Source: Muriicola sp041358175 (lineage in GTDB: Bacteria; Bacteroidota; Bacteroidia; Flavobacteriales; Flavobacteriaceae). From it: a stretch of DNA of 64,000 bases. The notes beneath the pieces are model-generated. The model did no database searches. It worked only from the letters and a program-made list of their open reading frames with translations, and was not told where the DNA came from. Where the stretch lies: the NCBI RefSeq assembly GCF_041358175.1, contig NZ_JBGKBE010000008.1, positions 1 to 64,000 on the forward strand, read 5' to 3'. The position numbers and the translations under genes are program-made. Positions 41,856-51,068 of this stretch are shown piece by piece. The first letter of the stretch is position 1. Each line of letters starts with the position of its first letter.

Positions 41856-42509
41856 ATGATTATCCACCATCTTGAGAAGGAAAACTCACTGCTTAATCAA
41901 TTCATTGCCGAAATACGGGATAAGGAGGTGCAGCGGGATAGTATGCGATTCAGGAGGAACATTGAACGCATTGGTGAGATTCTGGGTTATGAATTGAGTA
42001 AATCCCTGGCCTACCAACAGACCGAAGTGGAAACTCCTCTGGGAAAGGCTTCGGTAAGAAAAACAAAAGATCAGTTGGTTTTATGTTCAGTCTTAAGGGC
42101 CGGATTGCCATTGCACCAGGGATTGTTAAATTATTATGATCATGCTGAAAATGCTTTTATCTCGGCCTACCGGCATCACAAGGGTGATAGGGAGGAATTT
42201 GAGGTTATTGTAAAATATTTTGCCGCTCCGGATTTAAACGAAAAAGTCCTTATCCTTACCGATCCTATGCTGGCTACGGGGAAAACACTGGAAAATGTAA
42301 ACAAGGCGCTGCTGGGGCATGGTACTCCCAGACAAATTCACATTATCTCTGTGATTGGGTCCTTGCCAGGGGTATCCTATATTAAGAATGTTTTTCCCGA
42401 AAACACCCACCTGTGGATTGCGGCTATTGATAAGGAACTCACCCGGGAAGGCTACATTGTTCCGGGATTGGGCGACGCAGGAGATCTTGCCTTTGGAGTC
42501 AAACTTTAG
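41856..42509 (+). CDS. upp: Uracil phosphoribosyltransferase
   Basis: The 217-residue enzyme makes UMP from uracil and PRPP. PRPP loop: LILTDPMLATGKT near 130-142; uracil-binding C-terminus YIVPGLGDAGDLAFG near 199-213. Length is normal. It lies between the sulfide:quinone reductase terminator and trxB. Confidence 0.94.
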   Translation: MIIHHLEKENSLLNQFIAEIRDKEVQRDSMRFRRNIERIGEILGYELSKSLAYQQTEVETPLGKASVRKTKDQLVLCSVLRAGLPLHQGLLNYYDHAENAFISAYRHHKGDREEFEVIVKYFAAPDLNEKVLILTDPMLATGKTLENVNKALLGHGTPRQIHIISVIGSLPGVSYIKNVFPENTHLWIAAIDKELTREGYIVPGLGDAGDLAFGVKL

Positions 42510-42649
42510 TAACTTTACGGTATGACCACAGGGTCAATTTGACGGCTTATACCTGCTATGTAACTATAATAACTTTTGATAACTTTGCCGTATTCTTATT
42601 CCGTGAATGCGGTATTTTTACACATTAATTTTATACCAGAAAATAAATT

Positions 42650-43618
42650 ATGGCAGAATCTATAGAAAGAATAAAAACCCTGATTTTAGGTTCCGGTCCC
42701 GCTGGGTATACTGCGGCAATTTATGCGGCTCGCGCAGATCTGAAACCTGTGATGTATACCGGAATGGAACCCGGAGGACAGCTGACAACCACAACCGAGG
42801 TAGACAACTTTCCCGGGTATCCGGAAGGAATAGACGGACCTACTATGATGGTACAACTGCAGCAACAGGCCGAACGCTTTGGTACAGAAGTGCGCATTGG
42901 TATGGCTACAGCTGTAGAATTCAGCAACCAGGTGGGGGGAATACATAAGGTTACCATTGACGATTCTAAAGTAGTTGAAGCGGAAACCGTAATCATTTCC
43001 ACGGGAGCAACGGCAAAATACCTGAACATACCCAGTGAACAACGATTGCGTGGAGGGGGAGTTTCTGCCTGTGCGGTTTGTGATGGATTCTTTTACAAAG
43101 GACAGGAAGTTGCTATTGTTGGAGGAGGAGATACCGCGGCAGAAGAAGCCTCTTACCTGGCTAATATCTGTAAAAAAGTGACCATGTTGATTCGAAAAGG
43201 AGAAATGCGGGCTTCCAAAGCCATGCAGCACAGGGTGAACAGCCTCCCTAATATCGATATACGCTATTTTACGGAGGTGGATGAAATTCTGGGGGATCAG
43301 GTCGTTGAAGGACTCAGAATGGTCAATAACCAAACCGGCGAAAAGGAAGAAATTCCCATCACCGGATTCTTTGTAGCTATTGGTCACAAACCCAACACAG
43401 ATATTTTTAAGGGTCAATTGGAAATGGATAATACCGGTTACTTAATCACCAAAGGGAAATCTACCAAAACCTCCAAACCCGGCGTATTTGCCAGTGGAGA
43501 TGTACAGGATAAGGAATACAGACAAGCCGTAACAGCAGCCGGGACTGGATGTATGGCCGCATTGGACGCCGAGCGGTATCTCGCCAGTGTAGAGACTCCT
43601 GCAGAAATAAATTCATGA
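42650..43618 (+). CDS. trxB: Thioredoxin reductase
   Basis: The 322-residue flavoenzyme reduces thioredoxin with NADPH. FAD-binding GSGPAGYTAAIYAAR near 15-29, redox pair CAVC near 141-144, NADPH-binding GGGDTAAEEA near 160, and late ASGDVQDKEYRQAVTAAGTG. Normal length. A strong terminator follows at 43641-43664. Confidence 0.95.
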   Translation: MAESIERIKTLILGSGPAGYTAAIYAARADLKPVMYTGMEPGGQLTTTTEVDNFPGYPEGIDGPTMMVQLQQQAERFGTEVRIGMATAVEFSNQVGGIHKVTIDDSKVVEAETVIISTGATAKYLNIPSEQRLRGGGVSACAVCDGFFYKGQEVAIVGGGDTAAEEASYLANICKKVTMLIRKGEMRASKAMQHRVNSLPNIDIRYFTEVDEILGDQVVEGLRMVNNQTGEKEEIPITGFFVAIGHKPNTDIFKGQLEMDNTGYLITKGKSTKTSKPGVFASGDVQDKEYRQAVTAAGTGCMAALDAERYLASVETPAEINS

Positions 43619-43640
43619 TTCATTAAGATTTAGGAATAGA

Positions 43641-43664
43641 AAAACCCCGGAAACCCGGGGTTTT
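43641..43664. terminator. Bidirectional terminator after trxB
   Basis: A perfect 10-bp stem AAAACCCCGG / CCGGGGTTTT with loop AAAC lies between the convergent trxB and lipocalin-like genes and works in both directions. Confidence 0.85.
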
Positions 43665-43689
43665 ATTATACTATGTCAAAATACTTCAG

Positions 43690-44133
43690 TTAGTCTATAC
43701 GCACGTAATTCTCGGAAAAAGTAGGATTCCCTTCTCCATCTAAGGTGATCTGACTGTAGGTATCGTCTTTTAAATCGAGCTCAAAAGTAAAAACCCGCAT
43801 GGTATCCAGGGCTTGCATCATTTCATAATCCCCATATTCTATTGTTTCCTGTAGCTCCGTATCCGTGATTTTGTACGAACCATACCCAAATCTTCCCTGC
43901 TTGTCTCCGGGTACCCATCGGGACCACATGATCTTACCATTGTAATAGATTTTTACCTGCCGATATCCGGGGGCTTTATCAACCGTGTCGATGGCCTCAC
44001 CGTTCCAATTAGAAAAACTCTGCAACTCCCAAACCCCCTGCATCGAATGCATGGTATTTGGTTTAGAAGATAGCATCGCGGTAGCCACTACCAATATAAT
44101 TGCAAGCCCGGCGATCTTTATATATTTTCTCAT
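43690..44133 (-). CDS. Exported lipocalin-like protein
   Basis: The start at MRKYIKIAGLAI (44133) gives 147 residues and leaves a clean signal anchor (about 5-22); the longer frame adds 11 residues. The rest has the beta-rich pattern of lipocalin-like small proteins (GVWELQSFSNWNG, GKIMWSRWVPGDKQGRFGYGSYKI, ending SENYVRID). Such proteins are common in Flavobacteria; ligand unknown. Confidence 0.7.
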   Translation of the reverse strand: MRKYIKIAGLAIILVVATAMLSSKPNTMHSMQGVWELQSFSNWNGEAIDTVDKAPGYRQVKIYYNGKIMWSRWVPGDKQGRFGYGSYKITDTELQETIEYGDYEMMQALDTMRVFTFELDLKDDTYSQITLDGEGNPTFSENYVRID

Positions 44134-44239
44134 AGTCAAATAGTTTAGTGTCCTGTAAAACTTCAATTAAGATACAATTTTTTTGCGAAAAGCTTTAACA
44201 TTCAGGCATAATTTGCCTCCTGATGTAGTCCTGGCCTCA

Positions 44240-45295
44240 TCAAGGCATTTTTATTAAAGAATTTAATGCTTTTGCCAGCGCGTTTATATCTTCTTCTGTA
44301 TGAGCGGCAGTGAGAACAATTCGATTCGTGGCATAGGAATCTTCAGTGGGATACCTGAAGTCGGTAACCAGAATATATCGTTCCCGGAGGCCTTCAGTCA
44401 CATGATGATCAGAATACCCAAAAACCGGATATTGCGGCATGGAATTCAGAATGTTGAGGTCTTTTGTCAGATTGAGAAATAAGGAGATATTCTTCTGTAG
44501 TTTTTTTCTTTTTAGCTTGTAAATTTCTTCAGCCTCTATGAATTGCCTAAGGTAAAATGGCGCAGCAGGACTTGCCCCATTAAAGAAATCTGAAGCTTTC
44601 AATTTCTCAATTCTCAATCGTTCACCTGCAATGACCCCGGCCTGAATTCCGGTTGCCTTTCCGAGGGAAGCACATACCAGGAGTTCTCTGCAGGGTAGGG
44701 ACTTTAGTGTGCGGAATACTCCGGCCCCATTTTCTCCTACAACCCCTATTCCATGAGAATCGTCCACGACGAGAATACAAGAATCCAGTGGAAGGGATTT
44801 TAAAATTTCAAAATCGGGATAATTGCAGCCGGAAAAATCTATGGAATCGAGGAAAACAACAGGTACGGCCCTCTCTTTTTTGTCGAGGTGCTCCCGCAAA
44901 GCAATGTTGAGGCTGGTATAGGTGGTGTAGGGCTTGGTATTGCTTGTATACAAGGCAGAGTGACTATTTGGGGCATAGAATAATCTATGCTCACCCAACT
45001 TAAAATGTTGTGCGATGAGTTGCCCTGCAAGATATCCCGATGACATCGTCAGGCTGGCTTCACTTCCAATCCACCCGGCGAGATAGGTCTCAGCCTGTTC
45101 GTAAATTTCTAACTGAATATTCGACCTTCTGGAGGCACCGTAATTAGTGCCGTATCGCTTTATCATTTCCAGGGCGATGGCTGTGAATTCGGGTTCGAGT
45201 TGAATTCCCAGATAGGAGGTGCCTCCGAAATAATGATATTTATCTCCCTTATATTCAAGGGTGGTTCCCGGATATGTCTGTACCCTTACTTTCAT
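44240..45295 (-). CDS. PLP aminotransferase of the KBL/AONS type
   Basis: The 351-residue fold-type I PLP enzyme resembles 2-amino-3-ketobutyrate ligase and 8-amino-7-oxononanoate synthase: Gly-rich MSSGYLAGQ near 85, DDSHGIGVVGENGAG near 180, and the PLP Lys in ASLGKATGIQAG near 215. It overlaps the dipeptide epimerase gene by four bases, so both act together; a role in using amino acids from cell-wall peptides is likely. No biotin genes are nearby, which argues against BioF. Confidence 0.82.
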   Translation of the reverse strand: MKVRVQTYPGTTLEYKGDKYHYFGGTSYLGIQLEPEFTAIALEMIKRYGTNYGASRRSNIQLEIYEQAETYLAGWIGSEASLTMSSGYLAGQLIAQHFKLGEHRLFYAPNSHSALYTSNTKPYTTYTSLNIALREHLDKKERAVPVVFLDSIDFSGCNYPDFEILKSLPLDSCILVVDDSHGIGVVGENGAGVFRTLKSLPCRELLVCASLGKATGIQAGVIAGERLRIEKLKASDFFNGASPAAPFYLRQFIEAEEIYKLKRKKLQKNISLFLNLTKDLNILNSMPQYPVFGYSDHHVTEGLRERYILVTDFRYPTEDSYATNRIVLTAAHTEEDINALAKALNSLIKMP

Positions 45296-46305
45296 GAAAC
45301 CAGGCTTATACCACTGCCTCCGAGCCTTGGAAAGGTGATTGTTGCATCTTCATTGATCTGTATACCCGTGGCAATGTCATTGCTCAGTAGCATCGGACCA
45401 TCCATATCCACATAATCCAATTGGGGTAATAATTGCCCAATGGCTGAAATCCCAACGGTCGACTCCGTCATACAGCCCACCATAATTTTCAACCCCAGAG
45501 CCCTGCCTTTTGCAATCATACGAAGAGCAGGCGTTAGTCCGCCACATTTGGTGAGTTTGATATTGATCCCGTTAAAATGTAGGGCACATTGTTCTACGTC
45601 CTCTTCAACCAGACAACTCTCATCCGCAATCACAGGCAGGACCGAATGGTGGGCAACTTCTTCCATACCCGACCAGTCATCGGCCCTGAGCGGTTGTTCG
45701 ATAAATTCAACTCCGAGCTTTTTGAGCTCGGGGGCTATTGCGATGGTCTGGGCTGCCGTCCATGCCCCGTTGGCATCAATTCTGAAAACGGCATCGCTGT
45801 GCTTTCTCAATTCCCTTACAATATCTAAATCCTCAGAAGTACCTAATTTTATTTTGTATATGGGCCATGGCTTTTCCTTCATTTTGGTAACCATATTTTC
45901 AATGGAATCAATGCCAATGGTATAATTAGTCAAAGGATATTTCTCAATAGAAGTACCCCAGAGCTCGTAGAGGGGCGAGTTCTGCATCTTACCGTAAAGA
46001 TCGTGGGCGGCCAGATCCAGGGCACAGAGGGCAAAGCTGGATAGTTTTTTTTCCTTTAACCATTTATGGAATTCTTCAGGTTTAGAAAAAGGATAGTTTT
46101 CAATTTCAGGACTTACACTTTCTATCTCCTCGCTCAGCTTTTTGATAGTGTGACCGTAGTAGGGGTTTGAAGTGGTTTCCCCATATCCTGTTTTTCCATC
46201 CTGACTCAGGTGTACTATTAAAGTATCCTGTGTCTGGTGCGACTCCCTTGAAATAGTAAAAGGGTGTTTGAGATGAAGCGTATGTTGGGACAGCCGAACT
46301 TGCAT
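45292..46305 (-). CDS. Dipeptide epimerase (L-Ala-D/L-Glu type)
   Basis: The 337-residue enolase-superfamily enzyme of the muconate-lactonising subgroup has catalytic Lys in YKIKLGTSEDLD near 150 and in NGINIKLTKCGG near 250, with metal ligands in RIDANGAW, EFIEQPL and VIADESC. It would epimerise L-Ala-D-Glu from peptidoglycan so it can be digested. It precedes the KBL-type gene with a 4-base overlap. Confidence 0.87.
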   Translation of the reverse strand: MQVRLSQHTLHLKHPFTISRESHQTQDTLIVHLSQDGKTGYGETTSNPYYGHTIKKLSEEIESVSPEIENYPFSKPEEFHKWLKEKKLSSFALCALDLAAHDLYGKMQNSPLYELWGTSIEKYPLTNYTIGIDSIENMVTKMKEKPWPIYKIKLGTSEDLDIVRELRKHSDAVFRIDANGAWTAAQTIAIAPELKKLGVEFIEQPLRADDWSGMEEVAHHSVLPVIADESCLVEEDVEQCALHFNGINIKLTKCGGLTPALRMIAKGRALGLKIMVGCMTESTVGISAIGQLLPQLDYVDMDGPMLLSNDIATGIQINEDATITFPRLGGSGISLVS

Positions 46306-46350
46306 ATGTTTAATTTATACCTAAGATAAACAAAGCAAAGAGTGAATTAA

Positions 46351-46378
46351 AAAACCCCGAAAAAAAATTCGAGGTTTT
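46351..46378 (-). terminator. Terminator after the DUF2807 gene
   Basis: AAAACCCCGA / TCGAGGTTTT with one mismatch and an A-rich loop. On the minus strand it ends in a T-run, so it closes the unit read from 49329 towards 46402 and shields the epimerase promoter. Confidence 0.7.
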
Positions 46379-46401
46379 TATGGTTGGTCTGGATGCAATA
46401 C

Positions 46402-47124
46402 TTAATCTCTATGGACGCTGCCGGAATAAGATTTGTTCTTTTCAACGGTTGGATTTCCAGAGTAGGAGATGTCGGCACCACTGGTAGCTTCGGCTACAAG
46501 AGATTCAGAAACATTAAGATCGATATCGGCACCACTGCTCGCATCGGCGTAGCAAACCCTTACTTCAAAATTTTTGGCTCTGATTCCTGAGCCACTACTC
46601 GCATCAGCGCGTAGCATCTGGGCCTCTCCTTCAAGCCTGATATCTGCCCCACTACTGGTGTCAGCTTCTACTTCTTCAGCAACCACGGCCGCTTTTATAT
46701 CGGCTCCGCTGCTGGCATCCAGGGCTATCTTGTTGGCACGGATCACATTTTGTGTGACCAGGTCAGATCCGCTGGAGGCGTAAAGTCCGGTTACCTCAGG
46801 AAGGGTGACATGGATTCTTTTGGTAGCCCTGCCAATATTTTCGATGGCGTGGATTCTCAATTTTCCATTTTTAATGTCGGTGCCTATTAATTCCATGATA
46901 TTTTCATCGGCCTCAACTTCAATGGAGAAATTATCGGCCTGAGTGACAAAAACATCAAGACCTTCGGAGGCCGAAACTTCAGTGAAGTCTTCATAAACTT
47001 CTCTTGTTTCCTTGGCGACGATGCCATTACCTTTTTTTCCCTGTCCGAAATTCATGTCAAAGGCACAAGAGGACAAGAAAAGTGCCATAAGTACGGCGAT
47101 TGCAATTCTAGCTAGTGTTGTCAT
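46402..47124 (-). CDS. Head-GIN (DUF2807) lipoprotein
   Basis: The start at MTTLARIAIAVL (47124) gives 240 residues with lipobox LSSC near residue 20. The mature part is a repetitive beta-solenoid with six or more ASSGAD/TSSGAD turns, the hallmark of DUF2807 head-GIN proteins. These sit next to PspC-domain genes in Bacteroidetes and are thought to act at the envelope; biochemical role unknown. It follows the PspC gene by 133 bases. Confidence 0.85.
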   Translation of the reverse strand: MTTLARIAIAVLMALFLSSCAFDMNFGQGKKGNGIVAKETREVYEDFTEVSASEGLDVFVTQADNFSIEVEADENIMELIGTDIKNGKLRIHAIENIGRATKRIHVTLPEVTGLYASSGSDLVTQNVIRANKIALDASSGADIKAAVVAEEVEADTSSGADIRLEGEAQMLRADASSGSGIRAKNFEVRVCYADASSGADIDLNVSESLVAEATSGADISYSGNPTVEKNKSYSGSVHRD

Positions 47125-47257
47125 GTTATTGTTTTTTATCCGGTGATTGATTACCGGGGGGTTGTTAGTAATTAAGATCAAATCAAAAGTATCTTACTAG
47201 TTGTTAAGCGTATAGTTTCATTGACTGAGTTGTTGAATCATAAGGATGAAATGTCAA

Positions 47258-48991
47258 TTAAAAATTGTCATCATCGGCTTTGATCTCAACTCCGCGCTCA
47301 TCTATTTTTAATTTAAACGATTCACCTCCATCTTTTACATTAATATCTATTCCATCTTCATCGATGATAATCCTGCCTTCATCATCACTCCATTCGAGTC
47401 TCCCGTTCATGTTTTCCGGGCAGTCCTGGCATTCTAATTCCCCGTTCGACTTCATCAGCCAGAGGTAGTCTACCAAATCTCCGCGGTAAATGTCTTTGTC
47501 GTATCGGGTTAACCTACCTATGTACCTGCGCATCCCGGGTTCAAATCGGACCAGTGTTCCTTCGGGAACAGATAGTGTAACCCGTACTTCCTGGTCGCGG
47601 ACTTTATTTTCAAGAGCTGTAGTGAGGTAATTGTTTAAAGACAGTGTATTTCCTTCCAGCGTATAAGAATAAAGAATATTAGATGCCCTTTCCCTGGCAT
47701 CCGTAAGGGAGCTACCATCGGCATTCCTGCGTATTTTAAGGTAAGCCAGAGTGTCTGCGGATTTCGTAATGTCGAAGCGGATGTCATCGGAAAACAACAA
47801 CCTTTCCCCTTCTTCATTATAGGTAAGGGTCATATGATTAAAGCCGATATTTTCCTGATTGTCGAACAATTCACTACTCATAGGCCGTACCACAAGGGTA
47901 TCCTGCCCAGCAGGCAATATCAGTTCTTCCTTAACTGTTGTACTGCCAGAATAGGCGTGAGCAGCTGCTTCCTGAATTCCTAAAACCACAAGGCCGATGA
48001 TGGAAATCAACCAGAGGCCCAGGAGGGAGAATTTTACAATATTCCCTATGGATTTCAGATTGTTGATCAGGATTTTGAGGCCCAGGTACAGAACAAAAAA
48101 GAAGGGAATTCCAACGGCAAAGAATGACAGCAGTGAAACCAGCCAAACGGGTGTGCCGGAGGCGTTGAACATATCGTAAAAGTCGAGCCCCGGGATATGT
48201 ATAATATCCAATGTCCCTACAGTGAATAATCCGATAAACAGCCCTATCAGGGTTGATGCTCCTATGATGATTAAAATGACACCAATAAATTTGGCAATAA
48301 CTTTAAACAGGAACAGTATCACATTACCCAGGGCGTCGAAAAAAGTCCGGCCACTGCTTTTTACTTTGTTTCCGACTTTCTCATAATCGACCCCTTTTAC
48401 CTTTTCCGCGACATCTTCGTAGCCTTCTTTAATTTTTTTTTCGATGTTGGAAATATTCACAGGTTCACCCCGCATATCCAGTTTTTGGGAGGTGGTGACC
48501 GCTTCGGGTACCAGGATCCAAAGGAGGATATAAGCGATAAAGCCAAAGCCGGTAGAAAGTGCCAGCAAGATAAAGATCAGGCGGATCCAAAGACTGTCTA
48601 TTCCTAAATAGTGTTCGAGGCCTGAACAGACTCCTCCGATGTATTTGTTATCTACATCCCGGTAGAGTTTCTTTGTTTTCGGAGCCTTGCGTTCTTCGGT
48701 CTTGGGGGCATCTTCAAAGATGTCTTCATCCACCCTGTAGTCTTCGGGTTGTCCCATGACCTGTATAACGGCATCTACCTCCTTCATGGTGATCACTTGT
48801 CGATCGTTCTCCATCCTTTCCTGGAAGAGTTCGGCTATACGTGCTTCGATATCTGAGATAATTTCATCACTCCCTGTTGTACCGGAAAATGACCGTTTTA
48901 TGGCCTCCAGATACCGTTTCAGCTTATTAAAAGCTTCCTCATCGATGTGGAAAAGGACGTTGGCAAGATTTATATTGACTGTCTTATTCAT
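47258..48991 (-). CDS. PspC-domain membrane protein with long C-terminal extension
   Basis: The 577-residue protein has an N-terminal helical part (1-100), a PspC domain (about 105-165; KLYRDVDNKYIGGVCSGLEHYLG), about four more membrane helices (near 220-350) and a large C-terminal periplasmic part (about 355-577) of beta-rich, acidic sequence. PspC proteins sense envelope stress. It overlaps the PadR regulator gene by four bases, a fixed pair in Bacteroidetes. Confidence 0.87.
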   Translation of the reverse strand: MNKTVNINLANVLFHIDEEAFNKLKRYLEAIKRSFSGTTGSDEIISDIEARIAELFQERMENDRQVITMKEVDAVIQVMGQPEDYRVDEDIFEDAPKTEERKAPKTKKLYRDVDNKYIGGVCSGLEHYLGIDSLWIRLIFILLALSTGFGFIAYILLWILVPEAVTTSQKLDMRGEPVNISNIEKKIKEGYEDVAEKVKGVDYEKVGNKVKSSGRTFFDALGNVILFLFKVIAKFIGVILIIIGASTLIGLFIGLFTVGTLDIIHIPGLDFYDMFNASGTPVWLVSLLSFFAVGIPFFFVLYLGLKILINNLKSIGNIVKFSLLGLWLISIIGLVVLGIQEAAAHAYSGSTTVKEELILPAGQDTLVVRPMSSELFDNQENIGFNHMTLTYNEEGERLLFSDDIRFDITKSADTLAYLKIRRNADGSSLTDARERASNILYSYTLEGNTLSLNNYLTTALENKVRDQEVRVTLSVPEGTLVRFEPGMRRYIGRLTRYDKDIYRGDLVDYLWLMKSNGELECQDCPENMNGRLEWSDDEGRIIIDEDGIDINVKDGGESFKLKIDERGVEIKADDDNF

Positions 48992-49329
48992 TTTTTTACT
49001 TTTTTAGCGTTGGTGACCAAATTCACGGCATTTCTGAGTTCGTCCCAGGTGGTATCGAGTTCTTTGAGGAACATTTTTCCTGTTTCTGTTAGCCCGTAGT
49101 ACTTCCTGGGTGGTCCGGAGGTAGATTCTTCCCATCGGTAATTGAGTAATCCGGCGTTTTTCAGCCTGGTAAGTAATGGGTAGATAGTACCTTCTACGAC
49201 CAGCATTTTAGCGTTTTTAAGGGTGTCGAGAATCTCAGAAGTATACTTGTCTTCCTCCTGAAGAATCGACAGGATGCAGTATTCCAGCACTCCCTTACGC
49301 ATTTGCGCTTTTGTGTTTTCTATGTTCAT
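48988..49329 (-). CDS. PadR-family transcriptional regulator
   Basis: The 113-residue protein is a short PadR: a winged helix (about 10-85; EYCILSILQEEDKYTSEIL, GTIYPLLTRLKNAGLL, SGPPRKYYGLTETG) and a short dimerisation helix. It probably represses its own unit with the PspC and DUF2807 genes. Confidence 0.9.
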   Translation of the reverse strand: MNIENTKAQMRKGVLEYCILSILQEEDKYTSEILDTLKNAKMLVVEGTIYPLLTRLKNAGLLNYRWEESTSGPPRKYYGLTETGKMFLKELDTTWDELRNAVNLVTNAKKVKK

Positions 49330-49460
49330 AATTTTTTTCTTCTGTTACATGCTGTCCGGTGATGAGTCGGATCTTCATTCAGCATAGGGTTAACTGTTCG
49401 TTTTTTGTGGTTTCATGGGATTTTGATTGATGAATAAACTCATATTTTGATGAATGTAAA

Positions 49461-49991
49461 TTAATTTTCTATTTGATAGCTCGAAGCTGGCTGATGATCA
49501 TAGCTCAGTTCGCGTTTTATTTTCCAATGACCGGATTCCAGTACCCAGAGATGGGTAAAGCGGGCGATGTCTCCTTTTTGATATTCTTTGTTTTTATTCA
49601 AAAACTCAAATCGATGTATCCCGTGCTGTATGGCGCCGTAAAGGACTCCGTCTTTTCGCAAAGGGTAAACGCTTAGGCTGTTTTCCACAAGAATTCGTTT
49701 TGAGGGTTGTATCCAGTCTTCTGTTTTTTGGGAACAGTTCTTAAACATGGGAGCTAAAAAAGTCTCCCTGCCCAGGGTGGTTCCCCCTTTGTCATGATAG
49801 AATTCAAAATCTTCGGTGAAGAGCAAAGCCATGGTCTCGGGATCACAATTATTAAAGGCAGCATGGAATAGCACACTGTCTTTTTCCCTGAGGATTTGGT
49901 ATAAATCAGCGTCCTCGGCGAGCTGTGCCTGAACTGGAGATATTCCATTAAGCATCAGAATGGCAAATACTATGTTCAGTGCTCTTTTCAT
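49461..49991 (-). CDS. Exported NTF2/SnoaL-fold protein
   Basis: The 176-residue protein has a signal peptide (about 1-22, ending SPVQAQ) and an NTF2-like fold of the DUF4440 type (LLFTEDFEFYHDKGGTTLGRETFLAPMF). Function unknown; such proteins bind small ligands or are non-catalytic. It shares one base with the stop of the DUF4870 gene and is translationally coupled to it. Confidence 0.78.
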   Translation of the reverse strand: MKRALNIVFAILMLNGISPVQAQLAEDADLYQILREKDSVLFHAAFNNCDPETMALLFTEDFEFYHDKGGTTLGRETFLAPMFKNCSQKTEDWIQPSKRILVENSLSVYPLRKDGVLYGAIQHGIHRFEFLNKNKEYQKGDIARFTHLWVLESGHWKIKRELSYDHQPASSYQIEN

Positions 49992-50470
49992 TATTTGATA
50001 AAATTAATCGTGATGGGATATTTAAATTCCTGTCCCTCGTTAGTCCTTAGGGTCGCAAGAATTGTATATACTACATTGATCAGGAATATGGCTACAGGCA
50101 CTAGTCCGGCCATACCCAGGGGCCAGATTCTCCCGAAAGGAAAATCGTCCCAGTCTACAAAGAGATTAATACCATTAAAGGGATCATGATTTCCCCATTG
50201 TATGATCCCATGATCAAACAAATCCGGGATAAGGCCAAAAAAGAAGGGAATGGATATAGCTCCTAAAACAACGGAATACAGGAGCAGGCTGATTTGAAAA
50301 TTCAGGGCTTGTTTTCCATTGTAGTCAACGAATGCAGAATCCTTTTTGTTAGCCAGCCATAAAACCAGGGGAAGCAGGATATTACCAAAAGGAATAAAGA
50401 ACCTGCTAAAGGTAGAAGCATGGATGGCAGCAGACAAATTTCTCTCGTGTTTGGACAATGTTTCTGTCAT
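49991..50470 (-). CDS. DUF4870 membrane protein
   Basis: The 159-residue protein has the DUF4870 pattern: HASTFSRFFIPFGNILLPLVLWLANKKDSAFVDYNGKQALNFQIS followed by two or three membrane helices. Role unknown. Divergent from the DUF4442 gene with a 132-base shared control region. Confidence 0.85.
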   Translation of the reverse strand: MTETLSKHERNLSAAIHASTFSRFFIPFGNILLPLVLWLANKKDSAFVDYNGKQALNFQISLLLYSVVLGAISIPFFFGLIPDLFDHGIIQWGNHDPFNGINLFVDWDDFPFGRIWPLGMAGLVPVAIFLINVVYTILATLRTNEGQEFKYPITINFIK

Positions 50471-50556
50471 GGCATATTAGTTTCTTATGCAAATATATAT
50501 CTAAAAGAAGGTATTATGCAAAACATAGTACTAAATATTAACATAATATTAACAAA

Positions 50557-50585
50557 TTTGGATTCAGGGAATTGTGGTATTTTTG
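50557..50585 (+). promoter_or_regulatory. Bacteroidetes-type promoter of the DUF4442 gene
   Basis: TTTG (50557-50560) and TATTTTTG (50578-50585) form a -33/-7 pair with a 17-base spacer. It lies inside the longest reading frame of the next gene and so supports its downstream ATG at 50603. Confidence 0.6.
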
Positions 50586-50602
50586 AGGCTAAATCCTTTT
50601 AT

Positions 50603-51058
50603 ATGGCCACCTCCGTGAGTAAGTTCAACACCTTTCTTTTCTTTAAATTACCTGCTGCCTGGTGGACGGGAGTTCGCCTGCGTGAACTACACAGAGAAAA
50701 GGCCGTAGTTACAGTAACCCATAAATGGATCAACCAGAATCCTTTTAAATCCATGTTCTGGGCAGTACAGGGTATGGCCGCCGAATTGACTACCGGAGCC
50801 CTCGTTATGTCTCAAATCAGGGAGAGTGGAAAGAAGGTTTCCATGCTAGTAGCAAACAACAAGGCAACTTTTTCTAAAAAGGCTACTGGAAAAATTACCT
50901 TTAGTTGTGAAGATGGCTACAAAATTAGTAATGCGCTGCAAAAAGCTATAGAAACAGGGGAAGGGGTCACCTGCTGGATGACCTCTACCGGGGTAAATGA
51001 ACAGGGTGTTGTTGTCTCTGTATTCGATTTCGAATGGACACTGAAAGTAAAGAGTTAA
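50603..51058 (+). CDS. DUF4442 hot-dog-fold protein
   Basis: The 151-residue protein starts at MATSVSKFNTFLFFKLPAAWW; the frame extends 61 codons further upstream but would run over the promoter and into the divergent gene. It has the DUF4442 pattern (GVRLREL, HKWINQNPFKSMFWAVQGMAAELTTGAL), a thioesterase-like hot-dog fold. Catalysis and substrate are unknown. It is followed by the 171-residue gene after 10 bases. Confidence 0.8.
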   Translation: MATSVSKFNTFLFFKLPAAWWTGVRLRELHREKAVVTVTHKWINQNPFKSMFWAVQGMAAELTTGALVMSQIRESGKKVSMLVANNKATFSKKATGKITFSCEDGYKISNALQKAIETGEGVTCWMTSTGVNEQGVVVSVFDFEWTLKVKS

Positions 51059-51068
51059 CTCAATCTGC

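Noticed and set aside
42523..42536. Palindrome TGACC-ACAG-GGTCA upstream of trxB
   Set aside because: It has TGA-N8-TCA spacing, not the TGA-N6-TCA of the main set, and no -7-like element is at the common distance.
50420..50602. N-terminal extension of the DUF4442 frame
   Set aside because: It overlaps the divergent DUF4870 gene and the promoter at 50557-50585 and lacks family similarity.
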